Positions 26,397 to 36,025 are shown, counted from the stretch's first letter. The stretch is DNA of 64,000 nucleotides from Ochrobactrum sp. CM-21-5 (GCF_014253075.1 NZ_JACLZJ010000005.1:186001-250000); one strand, 5' to 3'. Made by a program: numbers and translations. The notes: a model not told the origin generated them from the letters alone.

Positions 26397-26896
26397 AACA
26401 GAAGCTATTCGGAATCACTGGCTGGAAAAACTCCGGTAAGACCACGATGACCGAAAGGCTGGTGCGCTGTTTTACCGAACGCGGTTATCGCATAGCGACC
26501 GTCAAACACGCCCACCATGATTTCGATATAGATCATGAAGGAACGGATTCCTGGCGGCATCGCAAGGCGGGAGCTTCCGAGGTGGCAATTGTCTCATCCC
26601 GGCGATATGCGATCATGCATGAAAATGCACACGAACCAGAACCCACTTTGCTGGAAATCGTTGGGAAATTGGCACCATGCGACTTGGTTCTGGTTGAAGG
26701 CTATAAACACGAGCCACACAAAAAAATTGAACTGCAACGGCAAGACGGTCATGATGGCCCATGCCTGCATGAGAGCGATCCGAACATTGTCGCCATCGCA
26801 ACAGATCAGCCGCAGGACAATGTCGAACTGCCTATTTTTAACATCGATGCAATTGAAGAAATAGCCGACTTCATCGAACAAGAGATGACCCTCTGA
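26393..26896 (+). CDS. mobB: molybdopterin-guanine dinucleotide biosynthesis protein MobB
   Basis: This is a 167-residue P-loop GTPase-like protein assisting MobA. The Walker A motif GWKNSGKT lies at residues 10-17, followed by HHDFDIDHEGTDSWRHRKAGA and LVLVEGYKHEPHKKIE, typical of MobB. The start codon is TTG at 26393, overlapping the mobA stop as TTGA, so translation depends on coupling to mobA. Confidence 0.94.
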   Translation: MKQKLFGITGWKNSGKTTMTERLVRCFTERGYRIATVKHAHHDFDIDHEGTDSWRHRKAGASEVAIVSSRRYAIMHENAHEPEPTLLEIVGKLAPCDLVLVEGYKHEPHKKIELQRQDGHDGPCLHESDPNIVAIATDQPQDNVELPIFNIDAIEEIADFIEQEMTL

Positions 26897-27233
26897 GAAA
26901 ATCACCAAAGAAGGTCAGTTTCACTCATAAATTCACTAGATGCATATTGTCACCTACCAAAATCGTAGTGAATGGCACCTATTTCGCACACAATTAAATT
27001 ACGTGAACCATCTTGCCTTCTGGCGAAGAATGGTGGGAATATCGGTACCACAGGAGATGATGGAAACGGAAATGCGAAAAAATATTGCGCATGATCGCTT
27101 CCAGCATCTATTGATAACGGTGGGGGTTCATTGCCAGGTCTGCAATCTGAAGTTTCAGGTCGTGAATATCCCTCCAGCGGCTGAACCAGAACAAGAATCA
27201 GGGAACCAGCCAGAACAAACGAGAGGACTTAAA
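26897..27233. other. gene-free stretch upstream of amino-acid binding protein
   Basis: The 337 bases between mobB and the solute-binding protein gene hold no convincing small gene; an in-frame extension of the downstream frame from 26940 has no family sequence. The promoter of the transport operon should lie here. I recognise no specific operator. Confidence 0.4.
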
Positions 27234-28040
27234 ATGCGCGTACTCAAGCGTATCGCAGCCGCTGTATCGGTTGCAGCTTTGGCAACCACGATCGGAGGCA
27301 TGACCGCCGGCGTTGCAAGTGCTCAGGAGCCCCTGAAGCTGACGATCGGCACAGAAGGTGCTTACCCGCCCTTCAATTTCATTAAGCCCGATGGAACGCT
27401 TTCAGGCTTCGATGTCGATATCGCCAAGGCACTCTGCGACCAGATGAAGGCGGAGTGCACTTTCGTCACCCAGGAGTGGGATGGCGCAATCCCTGCCTTG
27501 CAAGCTGGCAAATTCGATGCTTTCATTGCGTCCATGTCCATTACCGACGAACGCAAAAAGCAGGTCGATTTCTCGAACAAATATTACAACACGCCTCCCG
27601 GCATTGCCGCCCCAAAGGAGACCGACATCAAAGGCGTGACCAAGGAAGACCTCGCGGGCAAGACGATCGGCGTCCAGGTTTCCACCACTCACGCCAACTA
27701 TTCGGAAAAGACCTACACAGACAGCACCATCAAAGCCTATCCGACAGCCGAGGAATACCGTCTCGATCTCGCCAATGGCCGTCTTGATGCCGTCAATGAC
27801 GATAGTGTGACACTGGCCGAATGGCTGAAGTCACCGGATGGCGCATGCTGCAAAATGGTAGGCACTTTCCCGCCTGTCATCGAAATCCATGGTCCGGGTG
27901 CCGGCGTCGCCTTCAAGAAAGGCCGCCCGGAACTGGTTGCGAAGTTCAATGAAGCTATCAAAGCCATCCGCGCCAACGGAAAGTACAAGGAAGTCAACGA
28001 CAAGTACTTTGATTTCGACGCTTATGGCGCTGAAAATTAA
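27234..28040 (+). CDS. polar amino-acid ABC transporter, periplasmic binding protein
   Basis: This is a 268-residue solute-binding protein of family 3. A signal peptide ends at ASA/QE near residue 30. The mature protein shows LTIGTEGAYPPFNFI, LSGFDVDIAKALC, TQEWDGAIPALQAGKFDAFIASMSIT and RKKQVDFSNKYYNTP, as in lysine/arginine/ornithine or opine binding proteins. ATG at 27234 follows GAGAGGA. Two permease genes follow after a stem-loop. Confidence 0.9.
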   Translation: MRVLKRIAAAVSVAALATTIGGMTAGVASAQEPLKLTIGTEGAYPPFNFIKPDGTLSGFDVDIAKALCDQMKAECTFVTQEWDGAIPALQAGKFDAFIASMSITDERKKQVDFSNKYYNTPPGIAAPKETDIKGVTKEDLAGKTIGVQVSTTHANYSEKTYTDSTIKAYPTAEEYRLDLANGRLDAVNDDSVTLAEWLKSPDGACCKMVGTFPPVIEIHGPGAGVAFKKGRPELVAKFNEAIKAIRANGKYKEVNDKYFDFDAYGAEN

Positions 28041-28057
28041 TCAGAGATGACGCTTAT

Positions 28058-28087
28058 GCGCCGGTTTGCTTCAAAGCAGACCGGCGC
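28058..28087 (+). terminator. intercistronic stem-loop after binding-protein gene
   Basis: A 13-bp hairpin with one mismatch (gcgccggtttgct / agcagaccggcgc, 4-base loop) lies 17 bases after the binding-protein stop and without a U-tract. Such stems between a binding protein and its permeases commonly attenuate transcription or stabilise the upstream mRNA, giving more binding protein than permease. Confidence 0.65.
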
Positions 28088-28185
28088 AAATCATTTGCAA
28101 GGGTTGAATCGCAAACGCTGTACGAGGCTTTTCGTGAACAGCGTTGGAACGCCGGTACAAACCCCAAAAGAAAAAGAATAGGCGC

Positions 28186-28908
28186 ATGGAACACTACGCC
28201 ACCTTGTTGAGTTTTGGCCCCGATGGCTGGGGAAACAGTATTGCCTGGGGCCTACTGGTTACAGTTTCTCTGGCGCTTGCCACCCTCCCCGTCGGCCTTG
28301 CCCTCGGGTTTCTGGTTGCCCTCGGCAAACAATCAAACGAACCTTCGATACGGCTTGCCTCCAATATCTACACAACGATATTTCGCGGTTTGCCCGAGCT
28401 TCTTACGCTTTTCCTCGTTTATTTCGGTGCATCGCTTGGCCTTCAGCGTTTACTGAGCCTGTTTGGGATAGAAGCGAATGTGGAAATCAACGCCTTTGGC
28501 GCCGGTATGGTCGCTCTTGGTTTTGTTTTCTCGTCCTATTCCAGCGAAGTTTTCCTATCCGCCTTCCGCGCCATTCCGCATGGACAGTATGAGGGTGGCT
28601 ACGCCGTCGGCCTTTCGCATTGGCAGACCATGCGCAAAGTTATTCTGCCGCAGCTCATTCGCATAGCTTTGCCCGGCCTCGCCAATCTCTGGCTGGTATT
28701 GTTGAAGGACACGTCTCTCGTATCAGTGATCACGCTTTCCGATATTCTCCGCCAGACCTCCATTGCCGCACGCGTTACAAAGGAGCCGTTTCTGTTCTTC
28801 GGGATAGCCTGCCTGCTCTACCTTATCCTTGCGATCATTTCGTCTTACTTCATTAACCGCATTGCCCGCTGGGCCGATGCCGGTAGCAACCGTTCGCGAG
28901 GTGCGTGA
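28186..28908 (+). CDS. polar amino-acid ABC transporter permease (HisQ/OccQ type)
   Basis: This is a 240-residue membrane permease with about five helices. The EAA-type loop is YEGGYAVGLSHWQTMRKVILPQLIRIALPG (residues about 134-163), and FRGLPELLTLFLVYFG is the family N-terminal motif. ATG at 28186 (MEHYATLLSFGPDGWGNS) gives the usual start. It lies one codon from the second permease gene. Confidence 0.9.
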   Translation: MEHYATLLSFGPDGWGNSIAWGLLVTVSLALATLPVGLALGFLVALGKQSNEPSIRLASNIYTTIFRGLPELLTLFLVYFGASLGLQRLLSLFGIEANVEINAFGAGMVALGFVFSSYSSEVFLSAFRAIPHGQYEGGYAVGLSHWQTMRKVILPQLIRIALPGLANLWLVLLKDTSLVSVITLSDILRQTSIAARVTKEPFLFFGIACLLYLILAIISSYFINRIARWADAGSNRSRGA

Positions 28909-28910
28909 CG

Positions 28911-29744
28911 ATGACCCAGACTGTCTCGAACACTCCCTCCGACGTGATGGTTCCGCCTCCGGTCGTCAAAACATGGACGCGGATGCGTATTGTCGGACAT
29001 GTCATTGTCGCACTGTGGGCCCTGCTTTTCGCAGGTCTGGCAATCTACCTCTATAACGCATGGCGTATTGATCTGTTTGAAACCTATGCGCCACGCTACT
29101 GGTCGGGCCTGCTGGTCACACTGAAACTTGTCGCAGTCTCGATCATAATCGGTGCTCTGCTTTCTCTGCCGATCACGGCGGCGCGCATGTCCAACAATAG
29201 GTGGCTGCGTGGCATTGCTTTCGGCTATGTCTATTTCTTCCGCGGCACGCCGCTCCTCGCCCAGACATTCCTGATCTATTACGGTTTCGGGACATTCCGC
29301 CCGTTCCTGGACAGTGTGGGTCTCTGGATATTCTTCAGGGATGCCTGGAACTGTGCCATTCTGGCCTTCTCGCTCAATACGGCAGCCTATCAAGCGGAAA
29401 TATTGCGTGGTGCAATCCAAAGCGTGGCAGTAGGTCAATGGGAAGGTGCAGCAGCTCTAGGCATTTCAAAGCGCGTGACGTTCTGGAAGGTTATCCTTCC
29501 ACAGGCACTTATCGTAGCGCTACGCCCCTATGGCAATGAAATCATCCTGATGATCAAAGGCTCGGCCATCGTTGCTATTATTACCGTGCTCGATCTCATG
29601 GGAGAGACACGCCGTGCCTATTCACGCACCTTCGATTTCCAGACTTATCTTTGGGCAGCTGTGATCTATCTGCTGATTGTCGAATGTTTGCGTCACATCT
29701 GGGATTTTTTCGAACGGCGGCTAACGCGGCATCTCGTTCGTTAA
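28911..29744 (+). CDS. polar amino-acid ABC transporter permease (HisM/OccM type)
   Basis: This is a 277-residue permease with an N-terminal cytoplasmic extension and about five helices. Family motifs are FFRGTPLLAQTFLIYYG and the EAA loop WEGAAALGISKRVTFWKVILPQAL. ATG at 28911 and the GTG at 28905 overlapping the upstream stop are both possible starts; they differ by two residues. No ATPase gene follows; a terminator and a GST gene come next. Confidence 0.9.
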   Translation: MTQTVSNTPSDVMVPPPVVKTWTRMRIVGHVIVALWALLFAGLAIYLYNAWRIDLFETYAPRYWSGLLVTLKLVAVSIIIGALLSLPITAARMSNNRWLRGIAFGYVYFFRGTPLLAQTFLIYYGFGTFRPFLDSVGLWIFFRDAWNCAILAFSLNTAAYQAEILRGAIQSVAVGQWEGAAALGISKRVTFWKVILPQALIVALRPYGNEIILMIKGSAIVAIITVLDLMGETRRAYSRTFDFQTYLWAAVIYLLIVECLRHIWDFFERRLTRHLVR

Positions 29745-29766
29745 CGAAAATTACAGAACCGAGAAT

Positions 29767-29802
29767 ATTGCTCCCGGCAGCCTTGTAGCTTCCGGGGGCA
29801 AT
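29767..29802 (+). terminator. terminator after the amino-acid permease operon
   Basis: An 11-bp inverted repeat with one mismatch (attgctcccgg / ccgggggcaat, 14-base loop) begins 22 bases after the permease stop and is followed by ctgttt. It separates the transport operon from the GST gene. Confidence 0.6.
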
Positions 29803-29871
29803 CTGTTTAAAATGCCCTTATCGCTCTGCGCTAAAAACGCAACCTCCAACAGCAACGCAACAGGCTACGAC

Positions 29872-30492
29872 ATGCTGAAGATCTGGGGCCGGACAAACTC
29901 CACAAACGTCAAAAAAGTTCTATGGATAGCGCAGGAACTTGATCTCGAGTATGAGCAATTGGACATTGGAGGGCAATTCGGCGGCCTTGACGACCCCGCC
30001 TATCTCACGCGCAATCCGAACGGTCTAATACCTCTGCTTGAAGACGGAGAAACCGTCCTTTGGGAATCGAACGTCATCACCCGTTATCTGGCGGCTGCCT
30101 ATGGCAAAAATAGCCTCTGGATCGAGGATCCGGCCAAGCGCGCGCAAGCCGAAAAATGGATGGATTGGGCTTCAACCACCCTCTATAGTAACTTCCGCGA
30201 CGCCATCATGCATTTGATCCGGCTGCCTGAAGAAAAGCGCAATCCGGCAATTTTACAGCGTGGCCTTGATGGCCTGTCGCGCTCCATGCAGATTGCAGAT
30301 AGCGGCCTCAAAGATGCACCGTGGTTTTCGGGAGAAAGTTTCGGGATCGGCGACATACCCATTGGCTGCTACGCCTATGCCTGGTTTGAATTTCTCACTG
30401 AGCGACCACCTTTGCCGCGTCTTGAAGACTGGTATAACCGTCTGCAAGAGCGTCCTGCCTATCGCGCTGCAGTCATAACGCCCCTTACCTGA
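29872..30492 (+). CDS. glutathione S-transferase family protein
   Basis: This is a 206-residue cytosolic GST-like protein. The thioredoxin-like N-terminus has IWGRTNSTNVKKVLWIAQEL (active-site Ser/Asn region), then RNPNGLIPLLEDGETVLWES with the cis-proline and the ES glutathione-binding motif. The C-terminal helical domain includes FGIGDIPIGCYAYAW. ATG at 29872 (MLKIWGR) matches the family; the frame extends 20 codons upstream without similarity. Confidence 0.88.
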   Translation: MLKIWGRTNSTNVKKVLWIAQELDLEYEQLDIGGQFGGLDDPAYLTRNPNGLIPLLEDGETVLWESNVITRYLAAAYGKNSLWIEDPAKRAQAEKWMDWASTTLYSNFRDAIMHLIRLPEEKRNPAILQRGLDGLSRSMQIADSGLKDAPWFSGESFGIGDIPIGCYAYAWFEFLTERPPLPRLEDWYNRLQERPAYRAAVITPLT

Positions 30493-30522
30493 GAATAGCG
30501 GACTATCCGGAGGAATGAACTA

Positions 30523-31401
30523 ATGACAACAACAAAGAAAGTAGCGTTCCTTGGCCTTGGCGTCATGGGCTACCCCATGGCTGGCCACCTTAGGATCAAA
30601 GGCGGTCATGATGTCACAGTATACAACCGCACTGCAGAAAAAGCTGAAAAATGGGCCAAAGAATTCGGTGGCCAGCATGCTTCCACCCCTGCTGAAGCTG
30701 CACAAGATGCGGATTTCGTCTTCGCCTGCGTTGGAAACGATGACGATCTTCGTGCGGTAGCCACCGGACTGGACGGCGCCTTTTCTACGATGAAGAACGA
30801 TGCAATTTTCGTCGACAACACCACGGCATCGGCGCAAGTCGCCCGCGAACTGGACACGCAAGCACAGAAACGCGGCTTCCATTTCATCGATGCCCCCGTC
30901 TCCGGAGGACAAGCGGGTGCGGAAAATGGTGTCCTGACCGTAATGGTCGGCGCGACAGAACCAGTATTTGAACGTGCCCGGTCTGTCATTGATGCATACG
31001 CCCGTTTCGTTGGCCTGATGGGACCGGTCGGGTCAGGACAACTGGCAAAAATGGTCAACCAGATATGCATCGCAGGCCTTGTCCAGGGATTGGCCGAAGG
31101 TATTCACTTCGGAAAGAAAGCCGGCCTCGACATCGAGAAACTGGTTTCGGTCATCTCCAAAGGTGCAGCTGGTTCGTGGCAAATGGAAAACCGTTCAGGC
31201 ACAATGAATCAGGGAAAATATGATTTCGGCTTCGCGGTCGACTGGATGCGCAAGGACCTGGGTATCTGTCTTGATGAAGCGGATCGCAATGGCGCCTTGT
31301 TACCCGTGACGGCATTGGTTGATCAATTTTACAAAGAAGTTCAAAAAGCCGGTGGCGGGCGCTGGGACACATCGTCGTTGCTTGCGCGACTGGAACAGTG
31401 A
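30523..31401 (+). CDS. 3-hydroxyisobutyrate/tartronate semialdehyde reductase-like dehydrogenase
   Basis: This is a 292-residue beta-hydroxyacid dehydrogenase. The Rossmann motif is VAFLGLGVMGYPMAGHL; the catalytic region DAPVSGGQAGAENGVLTVMV, the lysine in GQLAKMVNQI and the C-terminal KDLGICLDEA are standard. Either 3-hydroxyisobutyrate or a related acid could be the substrate. It has a good GGAGGA site and is followed by a strong terminator. Confidence 0.9.
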   Translation: MTTTKKVAFLGLGVMGYPMAGHLRIKGGHDVTVYNRTAEKAEKWAKEFGGQHASTPAEAAQDADFVFACVGNDDDLRAVATGLDGAFSTMKNDAIFVDNTTASAQVARELDTQAQKRGFHFIDAPVSGGQAGAENGVLTVMVGATEPVFERARSVIDAYARFVGLMGPVGSGQLAKMVNQICIAGLVQGLAEGIHFGKKAGLDIEKLVSVISKGAAGSWQMENRSGTMNQGKYDFGFAVDWMRKDLGICLDEADRNGALLPVTALVDQFYKEVQKAGGGRWDTSSLLARLEQ

Positions 31402-31420
31402 TCTACCTCACTCACAAACA

Positions 31421-31449
31421 AAAAGCCCGGCAAGGTTGCCGGGCTTTTT
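31421..31449 (+). terminator. strong intrinsic terminator
   Basis: A 13-bp perfect inverted repeat (aaaagcccggcaa / ttgccgggctttt) with a 2-3 base loop and outer A/T tracts lies 19 bases after the dehydrogenase stop. It is bidirectional and could also serve the convergent FadL-like gene. Confidence 0.9.
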
Positions 31450-31500
31450 GTTTTCAAGAACTTATTATCAAGAGTACGTTTCCGCCAACGCCGGAACGCT

Positions 31501-32733
31501 TTAGAATTTAAACTTTGCAGTCAAAGACAGTGCGCTCACAAGATCGTTACCAAACTCAGCCTTTGAACCGGTCGGTTTTTGAACTCCATCGACAATAGTA
31601 TCGTCGATTTTGCCGGAGGCAAGCCAACCGAGGGCACCCGCAAGGCGAATATCGATTTTCTCATGAGGCTTATAGTTGGCACCAAGTCCGAACAACCAGA
31701 CATCCGTCTGTGACGTCAGACCGGTCTTTGTGGAGCGATCCCACGTTATAGTGCCGGCAACAGACCATTGGTCATTAAACTTATGGCCAACACCGCCCAT
31801 TATTGTCCAACCATCCCGGAAATTGAGATCGAGTGACGTGACCTCCTGTCCGGGTGCAAAGCGAGCATACTGAACGCCGCTATTATTGATAAAGCTGACG
31901 CGACTAATCGTCGACCAATCGGTCCATTTCACGGACCCCATAGCCAGCCAGTCAGGCGCAATCCCTGTCTGGAACTTGAACTCCAATGACTGAGGCGTCG
32001 CCACCTCCCCGAGCACATTAACCGTCGTTCCGGGCAGGATATTGCCGACGTCGCCTTCGAGTTTGTATTTGAGCTCTGACTGGTAAACCAAACTTGCGCG
32101 CAAAGCATATTCAGGAATTTCGTATGCAGCACCCAAACGCCAGCCTACACTTGAATCCTCAACATCAAGCGTTCCGATACGAAATGGAAGAGGTCCCTGG
32201 GCTGGCAGCATACGGGTCTGTTCACCTCTGAGCTCCTGATAGCTGACACCACCAAGAATACGGAAGTAACCTTTTTCTCCTGCGGCGAAGCGATACGAGC
32301 AGTTCAGGCCGTAATCATGCGAGGAGATCTTCTGCTCAATGGCAGTGAACATGCGAACCGTATCGATCCCGACATCCGTATGAACGCCAAATGGCTGGCG
32401 ATACTGCGCAGCACAAGCCAGATCGTCTGTCAGATCAAATTTTGCCGAAACCTTCGGCACCCAATAGCTTTTGGCTTCATCGACTTCAGTTGCATAGGGC
32501 CTACGGGTAATCGGGTTTATACCCCCGGTAGCCGCACCAACGGCAGAGCCGCGAATATTCTTCAACTTGCGCTGCGGCGCTACAAACGTTCCAGTGGTAT
32601 CGACCACATTGCCCTGCTCAAAAAGAATATCAAAATCCTGAGAGCTACGTTCGAAACCGCCTGCATGAACTGTAACAGTGCTCCCCAACAGCACCGCCAA
32701 GATCCCCATTATTTTCACGCGCTGTCCGTTCAT
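31501..32733 (-). CDS. OmpP1/FadL-family outer-membrane transporter
   Basis: This is a 410-residue outer-membrane protein with a signal peptide (IMGILAVLLGSTVTVHAGGFERSS). The mature N-terminus beginning with GGFER, many amphipathic strands (for example WSVAGTITWDRSTKTGL) and the C-terminal aromatic residue in TAKFKF fit the FadL long-chain fatty-acid/hydrophobe channel family. ATG at 32733 follows a GGAGGA site. A MerR-type site precedes it. Confidence 0.85.
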   Translation of the reverse strand: MNGQRVKIMGILAVLLGSTVTVHAGGFERSSQDFDILFEQGNVVDTTGTFVAPQRKLKNIRGSAVGAATGGINPITRRPYATEVDEAKSYWVPKVSAKFDLTDDLACAAQYRQPFGVHTDVGIDTVRMFTAIEQKISSHDYGLNCSYRFAAGEKGYFRILGGVSYQELRGEQTRMLPAQGPLPFRIGTLDVEDSSVGWRLGAAYEIPEYALRASLVYQSELKYKLEGDVGNILPGTTVNVLGEVATPQSLEFKFQTGIAPDWLAMGSVKWTDWSTISRVSFINNSGVQYARFAPGQEVTSLDLNFRDGWTIMGGVGHKFNDQWSVAGTITWDRSTKTGLTSQTDVWLFGLGANYKPHEKIDIRLAGALGWLASGKIDDTIVDGVQKPTGSKAEFGNDLVSALSLTAKFKF

Positions 32734-32765
32734 AAAATTCCTCCCACACAGCAACGGCATTAACG

Positions 32766-32782
32766 TTGACGCAAACGTAAAT
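32766..32782 (+). promoter_or_regulatory. putative MerR (LiuR-like) operator upstream of FadL-like gene
   Basis: The site reads TTGACgcaaACGTAAAT on the plus strand, 33-49 bases before the FadL-like start codon. It sits inside a wider near-palindrome (32759-32782). All thirteen fixed positions match the site in front of the MerR gene at 51895-51911. Confidence 0.5.
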
Positions 32783-33057
32783 CAGGAATGAATCCGCCTG
32801 CAAGACGCATTAAGTGGGAAGCTCAGAACTGGAACTGAGTACCTCTTGCTGAAATGGACGAAATCCGAAGGATTTTGCTGTTTGATGCAACTTTTTCTAC
32901 ATAAAAAGACGACATATCGGCCAGAATTCGCCATTTTCATGCCAGCTTTCCGCCTTGTTGCGAAAGCGCAACATTACTCAAAAACAATCGAAATACCGGT
33001 TCGATTAGGAATTATACAGACACGCAGGCGCCCGGATGGAGCCTTTTGCAAACCAAA

Positions 33058-33083
33058 CACCCGGCAACCTAAGACGCCGGGCG
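33058..33083 (-). terminator. probable valS terminator
   Basis: An 8-bp G+C-rich inverted repeat with one mismatch (cacccggc / gccgggcg) lies 42 bases past the valS stop on its own strand and is followed by a T-rich run (tttggttt). Confidence 0.55.
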
Positions 33084-33124
33084 CTTGATTCGAGCTGGTT
33101 CCAGCTTTTTTGTGTCAGGTCAAT

Positions 33125-35857
33125 TCAGCCTGCTTCACGGATGCGTGATTCAGCAGTAGCGACCCGCACAGCCGCTTCCTTCAACTCCACTAGCTTCTCA
33201 CGTTCTGCTTCGACAACGTCCTCGCGAGCGTTGGCGACAAATTTCTCGTTCGAAAGCTTTTTCTCAATACGGTCAATATCGACGGCAATCTTGGAAGCTT
33301 CCTTTGCAAGACGGGCAGCTTCGGCCTTGAGGTCGATCAGACTCCCGAGCGGGATACAAATCGTCGCTTCACCAAGAAGCATCTGGGCTGCCCCCTTGGG
33401 GGCATTTGCTTCAAAGGAAATACTTTCCACACGGGCTAGACGCTTGATCGCGGCATCATGGCGTGCAAATCGGTCCGTCGTCACCGCCACCGCATCGAGA
33501 ACGACAACCGGAGCAACGGCGCCTGCCGGAACGTTCATTTCTGCGCGAACGGAGCGGATGCCTGTCACCAGCTCCAGAAGCCAATTGATATCGGCAGCAG
33601 CTTCCTCATCCTCGAACGAAAGTTCCGGCCATTGCGCAAGCGCCAGAACGGTATCGCGCTTTTGGCCCTCTCCCGCTGTCAACGACCAGAGCTCCTCAGT
33701 CATGAACGGCATGAACGGGTGCAGCAGCTTGTAGACCTGATCAAGGCAATAGGCTGCGGTAGCCTGGGCTTCCGCCTTCGCTACTTCATCATCGCCCATG
33801 AAAATCGGCTTCAGCAGCTCAAGATACCAGTCACAGAACTGGTTCCAGACGAAGCGATACGCCGCGCCCGCTGCCTCATTGAAGCGATAAGTCGCAATGC
33901 CATCCGTAACAGCACGAGTGGCTTTGGTCAGCTCCGTCAAAATCCAGCGATTAACAGCGAGATTTGCATTTTCCGGGCGAAAACCTGGATCAAGCTTCAC
34001 GCCATTCATCTGGGCAAAGCGTGTCGCATTCCAAAGCTTCGTGCCAAAATTGCGATAGCCGGCGATGCGTGCCGGATCAAGCTTAACATCGCGTCCCTGT
34101 GCGGCCATGATCGCCAGCGTGAAGCGCAGGGCGTCGGCGCCATATTCGTCCATCAGTTCAAGCGGATCGATGACGTTACCCTTGGACTTCGACATTTTAG
34201 CGCCGTGCTTGTCGCGAACGAGCGCATGGAGATAGACCGTATGGAACGGAATTTCTTCCATGAAATGGAGGCCCATCATCATCATGCGGGCAACCCAGAA
34301 GAACAGGATATCGAAGCCCGTGACCAGAACACTGGTCGGATAATAGGTGGCAAGCTCCGGCGTCTTGTCAGGCCAGCCGAGCGTGGAGAATGGCCAAAGC
34401 GCTGATGAGAACCAGGTATCGAGCACATCAGTGTCACGCTCCAGCGCGACATCCTCACCATAATGAGCGCGAGCCGCAGCCCTCGCCTGCTCTTCGCTCT
34501 TCTCAACGAAGCAGGTTCCATCCGGACCATACCAGGCCGGAATCTGATGCCCCCACCAAAGCTGCCGGGAAATACACCATGGCTGGATGTTTTCCATCCA
34601 GTCGAAATACGTCTTTTCCCAATTCTTAGGCACGATTTGCGTGCGACCATCACGAACGGCGGCCATGGCAGGCTTTGCCAACTCCACCGCATTCACATAC
34701 CACTGATCCGTCAGATACGGCTCGATCGGCACACCGCCGCGGTCACCGTGTGGTACAGCATGGGTATGGTCCTCAATCTTCTCGAGATAGCCGCGTGCTT
34801 CCATCAGCTCGACAATGTGCTTGCGCGCCGCAAAACGATCGAGACCATCCATCTCGTTGATAAGTGCCTTCAGCTCCGGCGTGAGCTCCAGTCCCTCAAG
34901 AAATTCTACATTGTCCTTGAGAGTAACCGAAGCATCCGGCGTCAAAATATTGATTGCGCCCAGATCGTTACGCTTGCCAACCTCAAAATCGTTGAAATCA
35001 TGCGCAGGCGTGATCTTCACCGCACCCGAACCGGATTCCGGGTCGGCATAGTCGTCAGCAACGATGGGAATATGACGGCCGACAAGCGGCAGAACGACAT
35101 CATTGCCGACTAGAGCATGGTAGCGCTCATCCTTCGGATTGACCGCCACGCCCGTATCACCCAGCATGGTTTCCGGTCGCGTTGTCGCAACGACAATGTA
35201 GGTATGCGGGTTTTCCGGATCGAAAGGCACATTCTCCAGCGGATAGCGGAAGTGCCAGAGATGGCCTTTGACCTCACGAGACTCCACCTCAATGTCCGAA
35301 ATCGCTGTCAGCAGTTTAGGGTCCCAGTTCACAAGGCGCTTGTCGCGATAGATCAAACCTTGTTTGTAAAGGGTAACAAAAACCTCAAGAACCGCCTGCG
35401 ATAGCCCCTCATCCATGGTGAAGCGTTCGCGCGACCAGTCGCACGATGCACCAAGACGGCGAAGCTGATTGGAGATCATACCGCCGGATTCGGATTTCCA
35501 CTGCCAGATGCGCTCAATGAATTTCTCGCGGCCCATGGTATGGCGGTTCGGTTCCTGGCGTTCAGCCAACTGCCGCTCAACCACCATCTGTGTCGCAATA
35601 CCGGCATGGTCCATACCCGGCTGCCAGAGCACGTTCTTGCCGCGCATCCGCTCAAAGCGCACCATGATGTCCTGGATCGTATTATTGAGCGCATGGCCCA
35701 TATGTAGCGATCCGGTGACATTCGGCGGAGGGATGACGACAGCAAAAGGATCAGCGCCGGGCTCGGCCCCTGCTCCCGCCTTGAACGCGCCCGCTTCGTC
35801 CCAGCGTTCGGCGATTTTCGGCTCTATAGCCGCGGCGTCATAGGTCTTCTCAAGCAT
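33125..35857 (-). CDS. valS: valyl-tRNA synthetase
   Basis: This is a 910-residue class I synthetase charging tRNA-Val. The HIGH-type signature is in PPNVTGSLHMGHAL near residue 45, and KMSKS is at residues 554-558. The editing domain (VATTRPETMLGDTGVAVNP) and a C-terminal coiled coil of about 70 residues are intact, so it is full length. The popZ homologue lies upstream on the same strand. Confidence 0.97.
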   Translation of the reverse strand: MLEKTYDAAAIEPKIAERWDEAGAFKAGAGAEPGADPFAVVIPPPNVTGSLHMGHALNNTIQDIMVRFERMRGKNVLWQPGMDHAGIATQMVVERQLAERQEPNRHTMGREKFIERIWQWKSESGGMISNQLRRLGASCDWSRERFTMDEGLSQAVLEVFVTLYKQGLIYRDKRLVNWDPKLLTAISDIEVESREVKGHLWHFRYPLENVPFDPENPHTYIVVATTRPETMLGDTGVAVNPKDERYHALVGNDVVLPLVGRHIPIVADDYADPESGSGAVKITPAHDFNDFEVGKRNDLGAINILTPDASVTLKDNVEFLEGLELTPELKALINEMDGLDRFAARKHIVELMEARGYLEKIEDHTHAVPHGDRGGVPIEPYLTDQWYVNAVELAKPAMAAVRDGRTQIVPKNWEKTYFDWMENIQPWCISRQLWWGHQIPAWYGPDGTCFVEKSEEQARAAARAHYGEDVALERDTDVLDTWFSSALWPFSTLGWPDKTPELATYYPTSVLVTGFDILFFWVARMMMMGLHFMEEIPFHTVYLHALVRDKHGAKMSKSKGNVIDPLELMDEYGADALRFTLAIMAAQGRDVKLDPARIAGYRNFGTKLWNATRFAQMNGVKLDPGFRPENANLAVNRWILTELTKATRAVTDGIATYRFNEAAGAAYRFVWNQFCDWYLELLKPIFMGDDEVAKAEAQATAAYCLDQVYKLLHPFMPFMTEELWSLTAGEGQKRDTVLALAQWPELSFEDEEAAADINWLLELVTGIRSVRAEMNVPAGAVAPVVVLDAVAVTTDRFARHDAAIKRLARVESISFEANAPKGAAQMLLGEATICIPLGSLIDLKAEAARLAKEASKIAVDIDRIEKKLSNEKFVANAREDVVEAEREKLVELKEAAVRVATAESRIREAG

Positions 35858-36025
35858 GGAATTATCCGGTTTTTATGCGCAATGAAAGGATTGAGGGCTC
35901 AATAGCAACTAACGTGTAATAAATCACTTTAAAAGTGATCACCATATCATGTCGGCCATCTTCAAACAGGAAGCCCGCCTGTAAAACAGACGGGCGACAC
36001 ATTGAGAATGCGTTTGAACCGTTGC

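Larger units (their letters stand above)
32734..33124. other. gene-free stretch between the FadL-like gene and valS
   Basis: The 391 bases include the FadL-gene promoter with its putative operator (32766-32782) and the valS terminator stem (33058-33083). The A+T-rich middle contains no plausible gene. Confidence 0.5.
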
